Under the pieces are notes generated by a model. It was given only the letters and a program-made list of their open reading frames with translations. It was not told the DNA's origin and searched no databases. DNA of 29,517 nucleotides. Source: CAYZAW01 sp964476505. GTDB taxonomy: Bacteria; Bacillota; Clostridia; Christensenellales; CAG-138. The stretch spans positions 1-29,517 of the forward strand of contig CAYZAW010000030.1 in the NCBI GenBank assembly GCA_964476505.1, written 5' to 3'. Both the position numbers and the translations under genes were made by a program. Below are positions 7,123 to 13,439 of this stretch, one piece after another. The first letter of the stretch is position 1; every line of letters begins with the position of its first letter.

Positions 7123-7617
7123 TCAATCTTCCGTATCCTCCGCTGCAAGGCGTTCCAAGAGCAAATGAATGGCAGCTTGCAGCTCCTTCGCTGTTTCAAG
7201 ATAGACCTCGTCGTCCTGACGGAACGGGTCTTCGATATCGTAATCCTCATCGCCGGGAAAGCCGTCCACATGGTTTACATAGCCTTTTAAGGTGTGGGCT
7301 TTTTCCTGCTCGTCCGGGCACAGCGCCTCTAATTCATCCAGATGCTGCGCTTCCATGGTGAGGATCAGATCTGCGTCCGCCGCGATCTCCTCGGTCAGCT
7401 GCCGTGCCTTGTGACGGCCGTAACGCACATTCAGCGCGTCCAGCGCTTCACAGGCGCTTTCTGTCATTTCTGCTCCCTCGCAGGCCATCGTACCAGCCGA
7501 CTCCGCCTTGTAGCGGCCGGCCAATCGTGGGTGATCGTCAACAAGATCGTCGAAGATGGCTTCCGCCATAGGACTTCGACAGTTGTTCCCGGTGCAAACG
7601 AACAGCACGGTTTTCAT
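7123..7617 (-). CDS. Low-molecular-weight phosphotyrosine/phosphoarginine phosphatase family
   Basis: 164-residue cytoplasmic phosphatase. The P-loop VCTGNNCRS contains the nucleophile C8 and R14 (C-X5-R), and the general acid is D130 in DPF. Position between sua5 and rpiB matches Bacillus subtilis ywlE, a protein-arginine phosphatase that counteracts the McsB kinase. In YwlE the P-loop residue Thr11 (CTGNTCR) sets phosphoarginine specificity; here the equivalent residue is N12. The substrate is therefore open: it could be phosphoarginine, phosphotyrosine or a small phosphate ester, and I give no gene symbol. The start ATG lies 9 bases after the sua5 stop. The C-terminus is slightly extended and acidic. 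Confidence 0.88.
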   Translation of the reverse strand: MKTVLFVCTGNNCRSPMAEAIFDDLVDDHPRLAGRYKAESAGTMACEGAEMTESACEALDALNVRYGRHKARQLTEEIAADADLILTMEAQHLDELEALCPDEQEKAHTLKGYVNHVDGFPGDEDYDIEDPFRQDDEVYLETAKELQAAIHLLLERLAAEDTED

Positions 7618-7626
7618 TGGTCCCTC

Positions 7627-8697
7627 CTAAAACGTTATCTTTGATGTGGAATCGTCGCTGTTTTCCTGAAGAAAACCTGCGGCCCGAAGCAGCCGGTTCA
7701 TGAACGCCAAGCCCTCGTCGGCTGCCTCCATGCCCTCTGCAAACAGGATATCCGCTTCATCCCCCAGCTCCCTTAAATACGCAAACAAACCGGCGCACAG
7801 CGTCAGCGGCGCACTCCTATCGCCTATTATAGCATACTCTTTCCCACGATAAAAGTGCTGCGTTTGCTTCGTAGCCAAAATTGCGCAGTTTTTCCCCGCA
7901 CGCTCCGCTTTTTCGTACAGCAGATTGATCCTGCGGGCAATGTTTTGCGGCTGCCCCGTTACCACGATCACCTGCGCCTTGGGCGCGTAATGCTTGTACT
8001 TCATGCCGGGCGACGCAACCGTTTCCCCCGCCGCAAGCGGCGCAAGGATGCTGGGCGCAAGCGACACGGAACCGATCACAGCCTCCAGCATATGCTGGGT
8101 GACCACCCCCGGGCGGAGGATCGTGCAGCCGTTTTTCCCTACGGACAGCACCGTGGATTCCAAGCCGTACCGGCAGGGCCCGCCGTCGATGATGAGCGGT
8201 ATCTCCCCCGCCATATCATCCAACACATGCTGCGCCGTTGTTGGGCTTGGCCTGCCGCTTTTGTTGGCGGAGGGGGCGGCAATGGGCACGCCCGCCGCCT
8301 TGATAAGCGCCCGCGCGGTCTTGTTTGCGGGCATCCGCACCGCAACGGTGGGAAGCCCTGCCGTTACCTCGTCTGGCACCAATGCGCTTTTTTGATAGAT
8401 CAGCGTCAGCGGCCCCGGCCAGAAAGCGTCCATCAGCTGCCGGGCGGTATCAGGCACTCTGTCCCAAAGCTGCCGTACCTCGCCCTTGCCTGCAACGTGC
8501 AATATCAGCGGGTTGTCGTTGGGTCTGCCCTTTACCTCGAAGATGCGGGAAACCGCCGTACCGTCTAACCCGTTTGCGCCAAGGCCGTATACGGTTTCCG
8601 TTGGAAAGGCCACCAAGCCGCCTTCGCGGATGATGCGCCCGCCAAGCTGCGTTCCCGCTTCCTCCTGCCGTTTTGCGTCGCAGACCTCGGTGTTCAT
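7627..8697 (-). CDS. tsaC: L-threonylcarbamoyladenylate synthase (Sua5/TsaC)
   Basis: Makes threonylcarbamoyl-AMP from threonine, bicarbonate and ATP, the first step of t6A formation at position 37 of ANN-decoding tRNAs. It is the long Sua5 type, 356 aa: a YrdC catalytic domain (about 15-205) with FPTETVYGLGANG, KGRPNDNPLILHV and APSANKSGRPSPT motifs, then a linker with the SPGMKYKHYAPKA sequence (about 226-240), then the Sua5 C-terminal domain. The ATG overlaps the prfA stop as ATGA. It is linked to other translation genes (prfA, prmC, rho, rpmE), consistent with its role. The gene is also named sua5 or ywlC. Confidence 0.96.
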   Translation of the reverse strand: MNTEVCDAKRQEEAGTQLGGRIIREGGLVAFPTETVYGLGANGLDGTAVSRIFEVKGRPNDNPLILHVAGKGEVRQLWDRVPDTARQLMDAFWPGPLTLIYQKSALVPDEVTAGLPTVAVRMPANKTARALIKAAGVPIAAPSANKSGRPSPTTAQHVLDDMAGEIPLIIDGGPCRYGLESTVLSVGKNGCTILRPGVVTQHMLEAVIGSVSLAPSILAPLAAGETVASPGMKYKHYAPKAQVIVVTGQPQNIARRINLLYEKAERAGKNCAILATKQTQHFYRGKEYAIIGDRSAPLTLCAGLFAYLRELGDEADILFAEGMEAADEGLAFMNRLLRAAGFLQENSDDSTSKITF

Positions 8698-9767
8698 TCC
8701 TGTTCCCCCGTAAGCATGGCTGTACGCTCCGCCAAGATCAGCGCGTCTATCATTTCATCCATATCGCCGTCTAAAAACTGCTCCAGCTTATACAGCGTCA
8801 TGCCGATGCGGTGATCGGTCACGCGCCCCTGCGGGAAATTATAGGTACGGATACGTTCGCTTCTGTCTCCGGAGCCTACCATGCTTTTGCGGTTCTCGGC
8901 ATAGGCGGCATCCTTTTCGCTCTGCATTTTTTCTAGCAGGCGGCTTTTCAACAGACGCATCGCCTGCTCTTTGTTTTGGAGTTGGCTGCGCTCGTTCTGG
9001 CAGGCCACCACCACCCCTGTGGGGATATGCGTGATGCGGATGGCAGAGGAGGTTTTGTTTACATGCTGCCCGCCTGCGCCGCTGGAACGGTAGGTATCGA
9101 TAGGAAGATCGGTTTCCTTGATGTCCAGCTCCACGTCCTCGGCCTCGGGCATCACGGCTACCGTTGCTGCGCTGGTGTGGATACGCCCCTGGCTTTCCGT
9201 TTCCGGCACACGCTGCACCCTGTGCACGCCGCTTTCAAACTTCAGGCGGCTGTACGCGCCTCTCTTGCCGCCCAACGACAGCACCACTTCCTTTACGCCG
9301 CCCATTTCGGTGGTGTTTTCGGAAATGTACTCCACTTTATAGCCATGGCGCTCCGCGTATCGCAGGTACATACGCACCAAGTCCGCGCCAAACAGCGCCG
9401 CCTCGTCCCCGCCGGTACCGGCACGCACCTCTAAGATAACGTCTTTGTCGTCGTTAGGGTCTTTGGGCAAAAGCAGCACCTTCAATTCCTCTACGATGCT
9501 CTCCTGCTGCTCCTCCAAGCCGGACAACTCCTGATGCACCATTTCCTTCATGTCTGCATCCAGCTTGTCTTCCAGCATGGCTTTACAGTCCGCCATCTGC
9601 TGCTCGGTATCGCACAGGCGATCATATGCCTGCACGATCTCCTCCAGCCCGGCATGCTCCTTCACCAAGGCGCGCCATTTGGCCTGATCCGCCATGGCGT
9701 CCGGCGCGGAAAGCGCCTCCGCGATCTCGTTGTAACGTTTTTTGATGGATTCCAGTTTGTTCTTCAT
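8694..9767 (-). CDS. prfA: Peptide chain release factor 1
   Basis: Recognises UAA and UAG in the ribosomal A site and triggers peptide release. 357 residues, standard. The stop-codon recognition tripeptide PxT is PET at 188-190 within HRVQRVPETESQGRIHTS, and the catalytic GGQ is at 232-234 in SSGAGGQHVNKTSSAIR, the site whose glutamine PrmC methylates. The switch region and C-terminal domain 4 are intact. It starts 17 bases after the CapA gene, with an AGAGGA ribosome binding site, and overlaps tsaC at its end. In Bacillus subtilis prfA directly precedes prmC; here prmC comes first with a CapA gene between. Confidence 0.98.
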   Translation of the reverse strand: MKNKLESIKKRYNEIAEALSAPDAMADQAKWRALVKEHAGLEEIVQAYDRLCDTEQQMADCKAMLEDKLDADMKEMVHQELSGLEEQQESIVEELKVLLLPKDPNDDKDVILEVRAGTGGDEAALFGADLVRMYLRYAERHGYKVEYISENTTEMGGVKEVVLSLGGKRGAYSRLKFESGVHRVQRVPETESQGRIHTSAATVAVMPEAEDVELDIKETDLPIDTYRSSGAGGQHVNKTSSAIRITHIPTGVVVACQNERSQLQNKEQAMRLLKSRLLEKMQSEKDAAYAENRKSMVGSGDRSERIRTYNFPQGRVTDHRIGMTLYKLEQFLDGDMDEMIDALILAERTAMLTGEQE

Positions 9768-9784
9768 GCTCGTATCCTCTTGCC

Positions 9785-11104
9785 TTATTCTATGGTTCCC
9801 AGCGCTTCCCCGTCGGTGATGACGGGAACCTCGCTGCCGCAGATTTCTGTTACATATTCCCGGCAGGCCGCAAGCTTTTCCTGCAAGCGTTCTGTCGGCT
9901 CGCAGGAGGGCGTGACCCTTGACGGCTCCGATACGGCGGGAATCGCCTCATGAAGCGTTCTTCCGCCTACCTTGTTTTTTGTGCAATGCGTGGGTAAAAC
10001 GCCCGCGTCAATAAGCCGCACGGTACCGTCCACCGCTTTTTCCAGCGTTAAGCGTGCATACAGGCCGTAATTGCAGTTTTCCGCGGACATGTTGGAGATG
10101 AAGTTCCCCAGCGAATACGCAACAAAGCCCGTGTACTCTCCGCTTTCCCGCTGCACCGTTACATAGGATACCGGTTGCACAACATGCGGGTGCGAGCCGA
10201 ATATCGCATCCACGCCGTTACTTAGCAGCCATTCGGCGGTGTTGCGCGTGGTTCTGTTGGGAGAGAGCATGTGCTCGTCATCCCAGTGCACAAAGGCAAT
10301 GATGAATTCCGCGCCCGCCGCCTTACAATTCGCAATATCCTTTGCGATGCGCTCCCGCTCTCCCAGCCGCGCCACCAGCCAATCCCGCTGGTCGCTGCTC
10401 ATTTTACCGTCGTTGCTATTCACGCTGAAGGTAGCGGCGATCATGCCTATTGTAATGCCGTTTGCTTCTATCAGACAGGGGCGCTCCCGGTCTTCGGCGT
10501 TCAAATAGCTGCCTGCCTGATGCATACCTGCATTTCGCACGGTAGACACGGTGGTGATGGCACCCTCGGGACCTCTGTCCAGCACATGGTTGTTGGCGGT
10601 GCTTACAAAATCAAAGCCGCTTTGCAGCAGCGACGCTGCAAGTGCATCCGGCGCATTGAAAGTTTGGAACTCCCGCTCGGGGGTGGTGCCGTCCGGTGCC
10701 ATGGTAGGCATAGCCGGCATAGGGCCGCTGTATTCTGCCTCCGCACCCGCCAGCGGCGTTTCCAGATTGGCGCATAATACGTCCACACCTTGGAACAGCC
10801 CCTGCATGGCATGGAAGGAGGGCGTAAAATCGTATGCCTGCGCCTCCTTGTTCCACGCGCCCTGCACTTGGCTTTGCATCATCATGATGTCTCCCACCGC
10901 GCCAACGGTAGCGTATACGGGCGTAGGTGCGGGCGTTGGGGTGGGCGTAGGGGTAGGCGTTGGCGCTTTGGTGGGCATAGGCGTTGGCGTAGCTAACGGT
11001 ACCTCCAGCGTGGTTGCCGTCATGGCGGGTACGGCCATCTGATGAGACAGCAGCCAATAGCCGCCGCCCAACAGCGCCGATATCACCAATAACAGAATCC
11101 CCAC
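9785..11104 (-). CDS. CapA-family metallophosphatase-like protein, membrane anchored (start in assembly gap)
   Basis: PGA_cap/CapA family protein of the calcineurin-like fold, about 440 residues. Conserved motifs: VGDIMM (about 70-75), CANLETPLAG, TANNHVLDRG, FVHWDDE and FGSHPHVVQP, the metal-site signatures of the family. The N-terminus is one hydrophobic helix (about 3-20), followed by a Thr-Pro linker (39-62), so the catalytic domain probably lies outside the membrane. The GTG at 11104 is only the first visible start: the frame stays open upstream through KKS codons into ten Ns at 11116-11125. An ATG inside the gap would be well spaced from an AGGA at 11129-11126. The substrate is unknown; relatives act in poly-gamma-glutamate export or envelope polymer metabolism, so no specific function is claimed. 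Confidence 0.87.
   Translation of the reverse strand: MGILLLVISALLGGGYWLLSHQMAVPAMTATTLEVPLATPTPMPTKAPTPTPTPTPTPAPTPVYATVGAVGDIMMMQSQVQGAWNKEAQAYDFTPSFHAMQGLFQGVDVLCANLETPLAGAEAEYSGPMPAMPTMAPDGTTPEREFQTFNAPDALAASLLQSGFDFVSTANNHVLDRGPEGAITTVSTVRNAGMHQAGSYLNAEDRERPCLIEANGITIGMIAATFSVNSNDGKMSSDQRDWLVARLGERERIAKDIANCKAAGAEFIIAFVHWDDEHMLSPNRTTRNTAEWLLSNGVDAIFGSHPHVVQPVSYVTVQRESGEYTGFVAYSLGNFISNMSAENCNYGLYARLTLEKAVDGTVRLIDAGVLPTHCTKNKVGGRTLHEAIPAVSEPSRVTPSCEPTERLQEKLAACREYVTEICGSEVPVITDGEALGTIE
10919..10990 (-). repeat. Thr-Pro codon repeat in the CapA-family gene
   Basis: About 70 bases of imperfect six-base repeats encode a run of Thr-Pro with interruptions (residues 39-62), forming an extended linker between the membrane anchor and the enzyme domain. 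Such repeats are prone to slippage in replication and assembly. Confidence 0.8.
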
Positions 11105-11115
11105 GCTCTTTTTCG

Positions 11116-11125
11116 NNNNNNNNNN
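11116..11125. other. Assembly gap (10 N)
   Basis: Ten ambiguous bases separate the prmC stop codon (11130-11128) from the open reading frame of the CapA gene. The visible flanks, TAGGA before and CGAAAAAGAGC after on the minus strand, fit a true gap of about this size containing the CapA start codon. A run of exactly ten Ns may also be a placeholder for an unknown length. Confidence 0.95.
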
Positions 11126-11127
11126 TC

Positions 11128-11940
11128 CTACGGTTCTATCCGCACCACACGCGCGATCCCGTTGATATCTGGTATGGCCGTTCCGCCGCCAAACAGGCGC
11201 AGCACCTGCTCTGCCTGCCCCGCGCCCACCTCTAAAAGCAGCGTGCCGCCCGGCAGGAGATACTGCTGATAAGCCGCGCGGATACGCCGGTACAGATCCA
11301 TACCGTCATGTCCGCCATATAGCGCTTCCTTCGGCTCAAAGCATACCTCCGGCTGCAAATCAGCCATATCCTGCTTCGTTAAATACGGCGGGTTGGATAC
11401 GATCAGGTCGTACCGCCCGGTAATATGATCGAACAGATCGCCGCAGCGGGTTTGCAGCATCACGCCGTTTTTTAACGCGTTTTCGTTCGTTAGGCGCACG
11501 CAGTCCGCGCTAACATCCGTTGCGGTCACTTGAAAGCCGCCCAGCTTGGCCAGCGCGATACCGATGCAGCCCGTACCGCAGCACAAGTCCAGCGCCGTAG
11601 TATAGCCCCGCTCTTTTCCCAAACGAAGCGCGGCTTCCGCCAGCGTTTCCGTGTCCTGCCGGGGAATCAGCGCTTCCGGGCCTACGCGCATGGGTAACCC
11701 CATAAACGCCCAGTCACCCAATATATATTGCAGCGGCTCCCGGCGCATGCGCCGTTGCAGCATGGCATCAAATGCCGCCTGTTGCTCCTGTGTGGCCTCC
11801 GGTGCGGTATACAGCCCGCCGGTACCGCAGCCCAAGGCCGCGCCGGCAAGCTCCCGGGCTTCAAACAGCGCGTCCTCCCCCGCTATGGGTAACAGCGCCT
11901 CCCGGGCCTGCCGCACCAAGGCTTGTGCGTTACATTGCAT
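11128..11940 (-). CDS. prmC: Release factor glutamine methyltransferase
   Basis: Methylates the glutamine of the GGQ motif in release factors 1 and 2, using S-adenosylmethionine. 270 residues, slightly short but complete. An N-terminal helical domain (1 to about 75) leads into the Rossmann methyltransferase domain with IPRQDTE (92-98), the SAM motif DLCCGTGCIGIAL (118-130) and the catalytic NPPY at 183-186 in LIVSNPPYL. It starts 6 bases after the stop of yqhQ and ends next to the assembly gap; the C-terminus ARVVRIEP is typical, so the protein looks whole. Its substrate PrfA is encoded two genes downstream in the same operon. Confidence 0.96.
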   Translation of the reverse strand: MQCNAQALVRQAREALLPIAGEDALFEARELAGAALGCGTGGLYTAPEATQEQQAAFDAMLQRRMRREPLQYILGDWAFMGLPMRVGPEALIPRQDTETLAEAALRLGKERGYTTALDLCCGTGCIGIALAKLGGFQVTATDVSADCVRLTNENALKNGVMLQTRCGDLFDHITGRYDLIVSNPPYLTKQDMADLQPEVCFEPKEALYGGHDGMDLYRRIRAAYQQYLLPGGTLLLEVGAGQAEQVLRLFGGGTAIPDINGIARVVRIEP

Positions 11941-11946
11941 GGTAAG

Positions 11947-12975
11947 CTATTCCTTTATTTCTCTGGCGGGCGTGTTTTCCGCTTCCGGTTGACTGTCGTT
12001 CGATTGTTCGGGCGCGTTTTGCGCTTCGGGTTCCTTCTCTGTTTCTTCGTGAGACATGGCAAGCATAAAGGAGGTGATGGCTACCTCCAGCATAGCTTCA
12101 TCCGGCTCCTTAGTGGTGATCTTCTGGAGCGCCATGCCCGGCGCACGCACGATACGTGCCAACAGGCTGTTGGACTTTGCGCCAAACTTCAACACCTCAT
12201 AGGATAGCCCTGCCACTACGGGCAGGAACAGTATCCGCGTTAACAGCCGCATCCACAGATTGGCGTTCCAGCCCACCGCCGCAAAAAACAGAATGGAAAC
12301 GCCCATTACCAAAAACAGATAGTTGGTGCCGCAGCGCGGATGGAACCGGCTGTGCTTGATGGCGTTTTGGGGCGTTAAGTCGTCTCCCGCCTCGTAACAG
12401 GCGATGGTTTTATGTTCCGCGCCGTGGTACATGAACAGGCGCTTTACGTCCTTCATATTACCGATGGCAATGATGTAGCCCAAGAAAATCAGCAGCCGTA
12501 CCAAGCCCTCGGTCAGGCTTTTCCAAACGGAAGCCGCCGCCGAGCCTTTTAATATCAAACCGCTGATGAAGGTAGGCAGCAGGAAGAACAAGCCCACGGA
12601 AAGAAAGATCGCTAAGACCACAGCCACGCCGATCACGATTTTTTCGATGTCCTTGCCCGTGACCTTTGCCAGCCATTTTTCAAACCTACTGGGTTCTTCC
12701 TCTATTTCCTCCCCGAACAGCTCTGCCGAGCGGGTGATATTTTTCATTCCCAGCGTGAGGGATTCCACAAAGGCGATCACGCCCCGCACAACAGGCCAGT
12801 TGGTGACCGTACCTTTTTTGATCTTGCTGACGTAGGGAGTGAATTCCGTTATGATCTCACCGTTGGACTGGCGTACCGCCATGGCGAAGCCCGAGGGGGC
12901 TTTCATCATAACGCCCTCCATCACCGCCTGCCCGCCGATGGAGCAAATCTTTTTTTCGGTTTCCTGTTTTGCCAT
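11947..12975 (-). CDS. yqhQ: DUF1385 membrane protein (YqhQ family)
   Basis: Membrane protein of unknown function, widely kept in Bacillota. From the chosen ATG it has 342 residues. The N-terminal signature GGQAVMEGVMMK follows a short charged start, and YHGAEHKTIACYE lies between the membrane segments. About four hydrophobic helices are visible (the first a long one after KVTGKDIEKI, then LLIFLGYIIAIG, YLFLVMGVSILFF and LFLPVVAGLSYEVL). The last 35 residues are acidic and Pro/Asn-rich. An upstream ATG at 13035 would add 20 residues but lies before the predicted transcription start, so I prefer 12975. It heads the prmC-capA-prfA operon, as in many clostridia. The gene symbol rests on family resemblance; the biochemical role is not known. 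Confidence 0.88.
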   Translation of the reverse strand: MAKQETEKKICSIGGQAVMEGVMMKAPSGFAMAVRQSNGEIITEFTPYVSKIKKGTVTNWPVVRGVIAFVESLTLGMKNITRSAELFGEEIEEEPSRFEKWLAKVTGKDIEKIVIGVAVVLAIFLSVGLFFLLPTFISGLILKGSAAASVWKSLTEGLVRLLIFLGYIIAIGNMKDVKRLFMYHGAEHKTIACYEAGDDLTPQNAIKHSRFHPRCGTNYLFLVMGVSILFFAAVGWNANLWMRLLTRILFLPVVAGLSYEVLKFGAKSNSLLARIVRAPGMALQKITTKEPDEAMLEVAITSFMLAMSHEETEKEPEAQNAPEQSNDSQPEAENTPAREIKE

Positions 12976-13030
12976 TTGCGTCTCTTTCCGGGAAGCGCCC
13001 CGCTTCCCCCGGGCGTTTTGCCCTTTTGCT

Positions 13031-13060
13031 ATCATATCATAAAGAAAAAGCCTTCCGCAA
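13031..13060 (-). promoter_or_regulatory. Promoter of the yqhQ-prmC-prfA operon, inside the rpmE terminator
   Basis: On the minus strand TTGCGG (13060-13055), an 18-base spacer and TATGAT (13036-13031) form a vegetative promoter. Its -35 box lies in the loop and descending arm of the rpmE terminator hairpin. It predicts transcription starting near 13024. Confidence 0.6.
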
Positions 13061-13071
13061 CATCGGAAGGC
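13045..13071 (-). terminator. Intrinsic terminator after rpmE
   Basis: On the minus strand GCCTTCCG-ATGTTG-CGGAAGGC is followed by TTTTTCTTT, beginning 16 bases after the rpmE stop codon. It separates rpmE from the yqhQ operon. Confidence 0.87.
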
Positions 13072-13086
13072 CCTTTGTTAGCCATA

Positions 13087-13284
13087 TTACATGCCGTAGC
13101 GCTTCTTGAAGCGATCGACACGTCCGCCGCTGTCCACCAGCTTTTGACGGCCGGTAAAGAAGGGGTGGCACTTGGAGCAGATTTCGACCTTCAGCTCGTC
13201 ACGAACGGAGCCGGTGGTGAACGTCTCGCCGCAGGCGCAGCGGACAACTGCTTCGCCATAGCTGGGATGGATGCCCTCTTTCAT
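13087..13284 (-). CDS. rpmE: 50S ribosomal protein L31, zinc-binding form
   Basis: Large-subunit protein at the intersubunit bridge. From the ATG at 13284 (MKEGIHPSYGEAVV) it has 65 residues, the normal size. C16, C18, C36 and C39 (CAC...CSKC) are the zinc ligands, so this is the C+ form rather than the zinc-free paralogue made in zinc shortage. An in-frame ATG at 13419 would add 45 unrelated residues and lies upstream of the predicted promoter, so it is rejected. The start has an AAAGGAAG ribosome binding site. The rho-rpmE order matches Bacillus subtilis. Confidence 0.97.
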   Translation of the reverse strand: MKEGIHPSYGEAVVRCACGETFTTGSVRDELKVEICSKCHPFFTGRQKLVDSGGRVDRFKKRYGM

Positions 13285-13350
13285 TGCAATTCTTCCTTTC
13301 TGTGCGATATGTAACGCAGTTCGCGCCGTACCCGCGTCCATAAGGCAATA

Positions 13351-13377
13351 ATGGGGCCGACTTTTCGTCAGCCCCAT
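13351..13377 (-). promoter_or_regulatory. Hairpin at the 5' end of the rpmE mRNA (candidate L31 leader)
   Basis: On the minus strand ATGGGGCTGAC-GAAAA-GTCGGCCCCAT is an 11-bp stem with one G-U pair. It lies immediately downstream of the rpmE promoter, so much or all of it would be the 5' end of the mRNA, about 70-90 bases before the L31 start codon. It has no U-run. Structured leaders before rpmE are known in Bacillota; whether this is one of them is inference. Confidence 0.5.
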
Positions 13378-13378
13378 G

Positions 13379-13407
13379 ATTATATAACGGGTCAATCCAA
13401 AATGCAA
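13379..13407 (-). promoter_or_regulatory. Sigma-A promoter of rpmE
   Basis: On the minus strand TTGCAT (13407-13402), a 17-base spacer and TATAAT (13384-13379), in the gap between rho and rpmE. The -10 box is perfect. Confidence 0.75.
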
Positions 13408-13439
13408 CGGTTTTTTCACTGGAAAACGCCCAAATGCGG

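Noticed and set aside
10919..10990. Short repeat array that might be a CRISPR or VNTR locus
   Set aside because: The units are six bases, contiguous and in the coding frame for Thr-Pro; there are no spacers.
13285..13419. 45-residue N-terminal extension of L31
   Set aside because: It is translated from the promoter and leader region and has no similarity to L31; the internal ATG has a good ribosome binding site and gives a standard protein.
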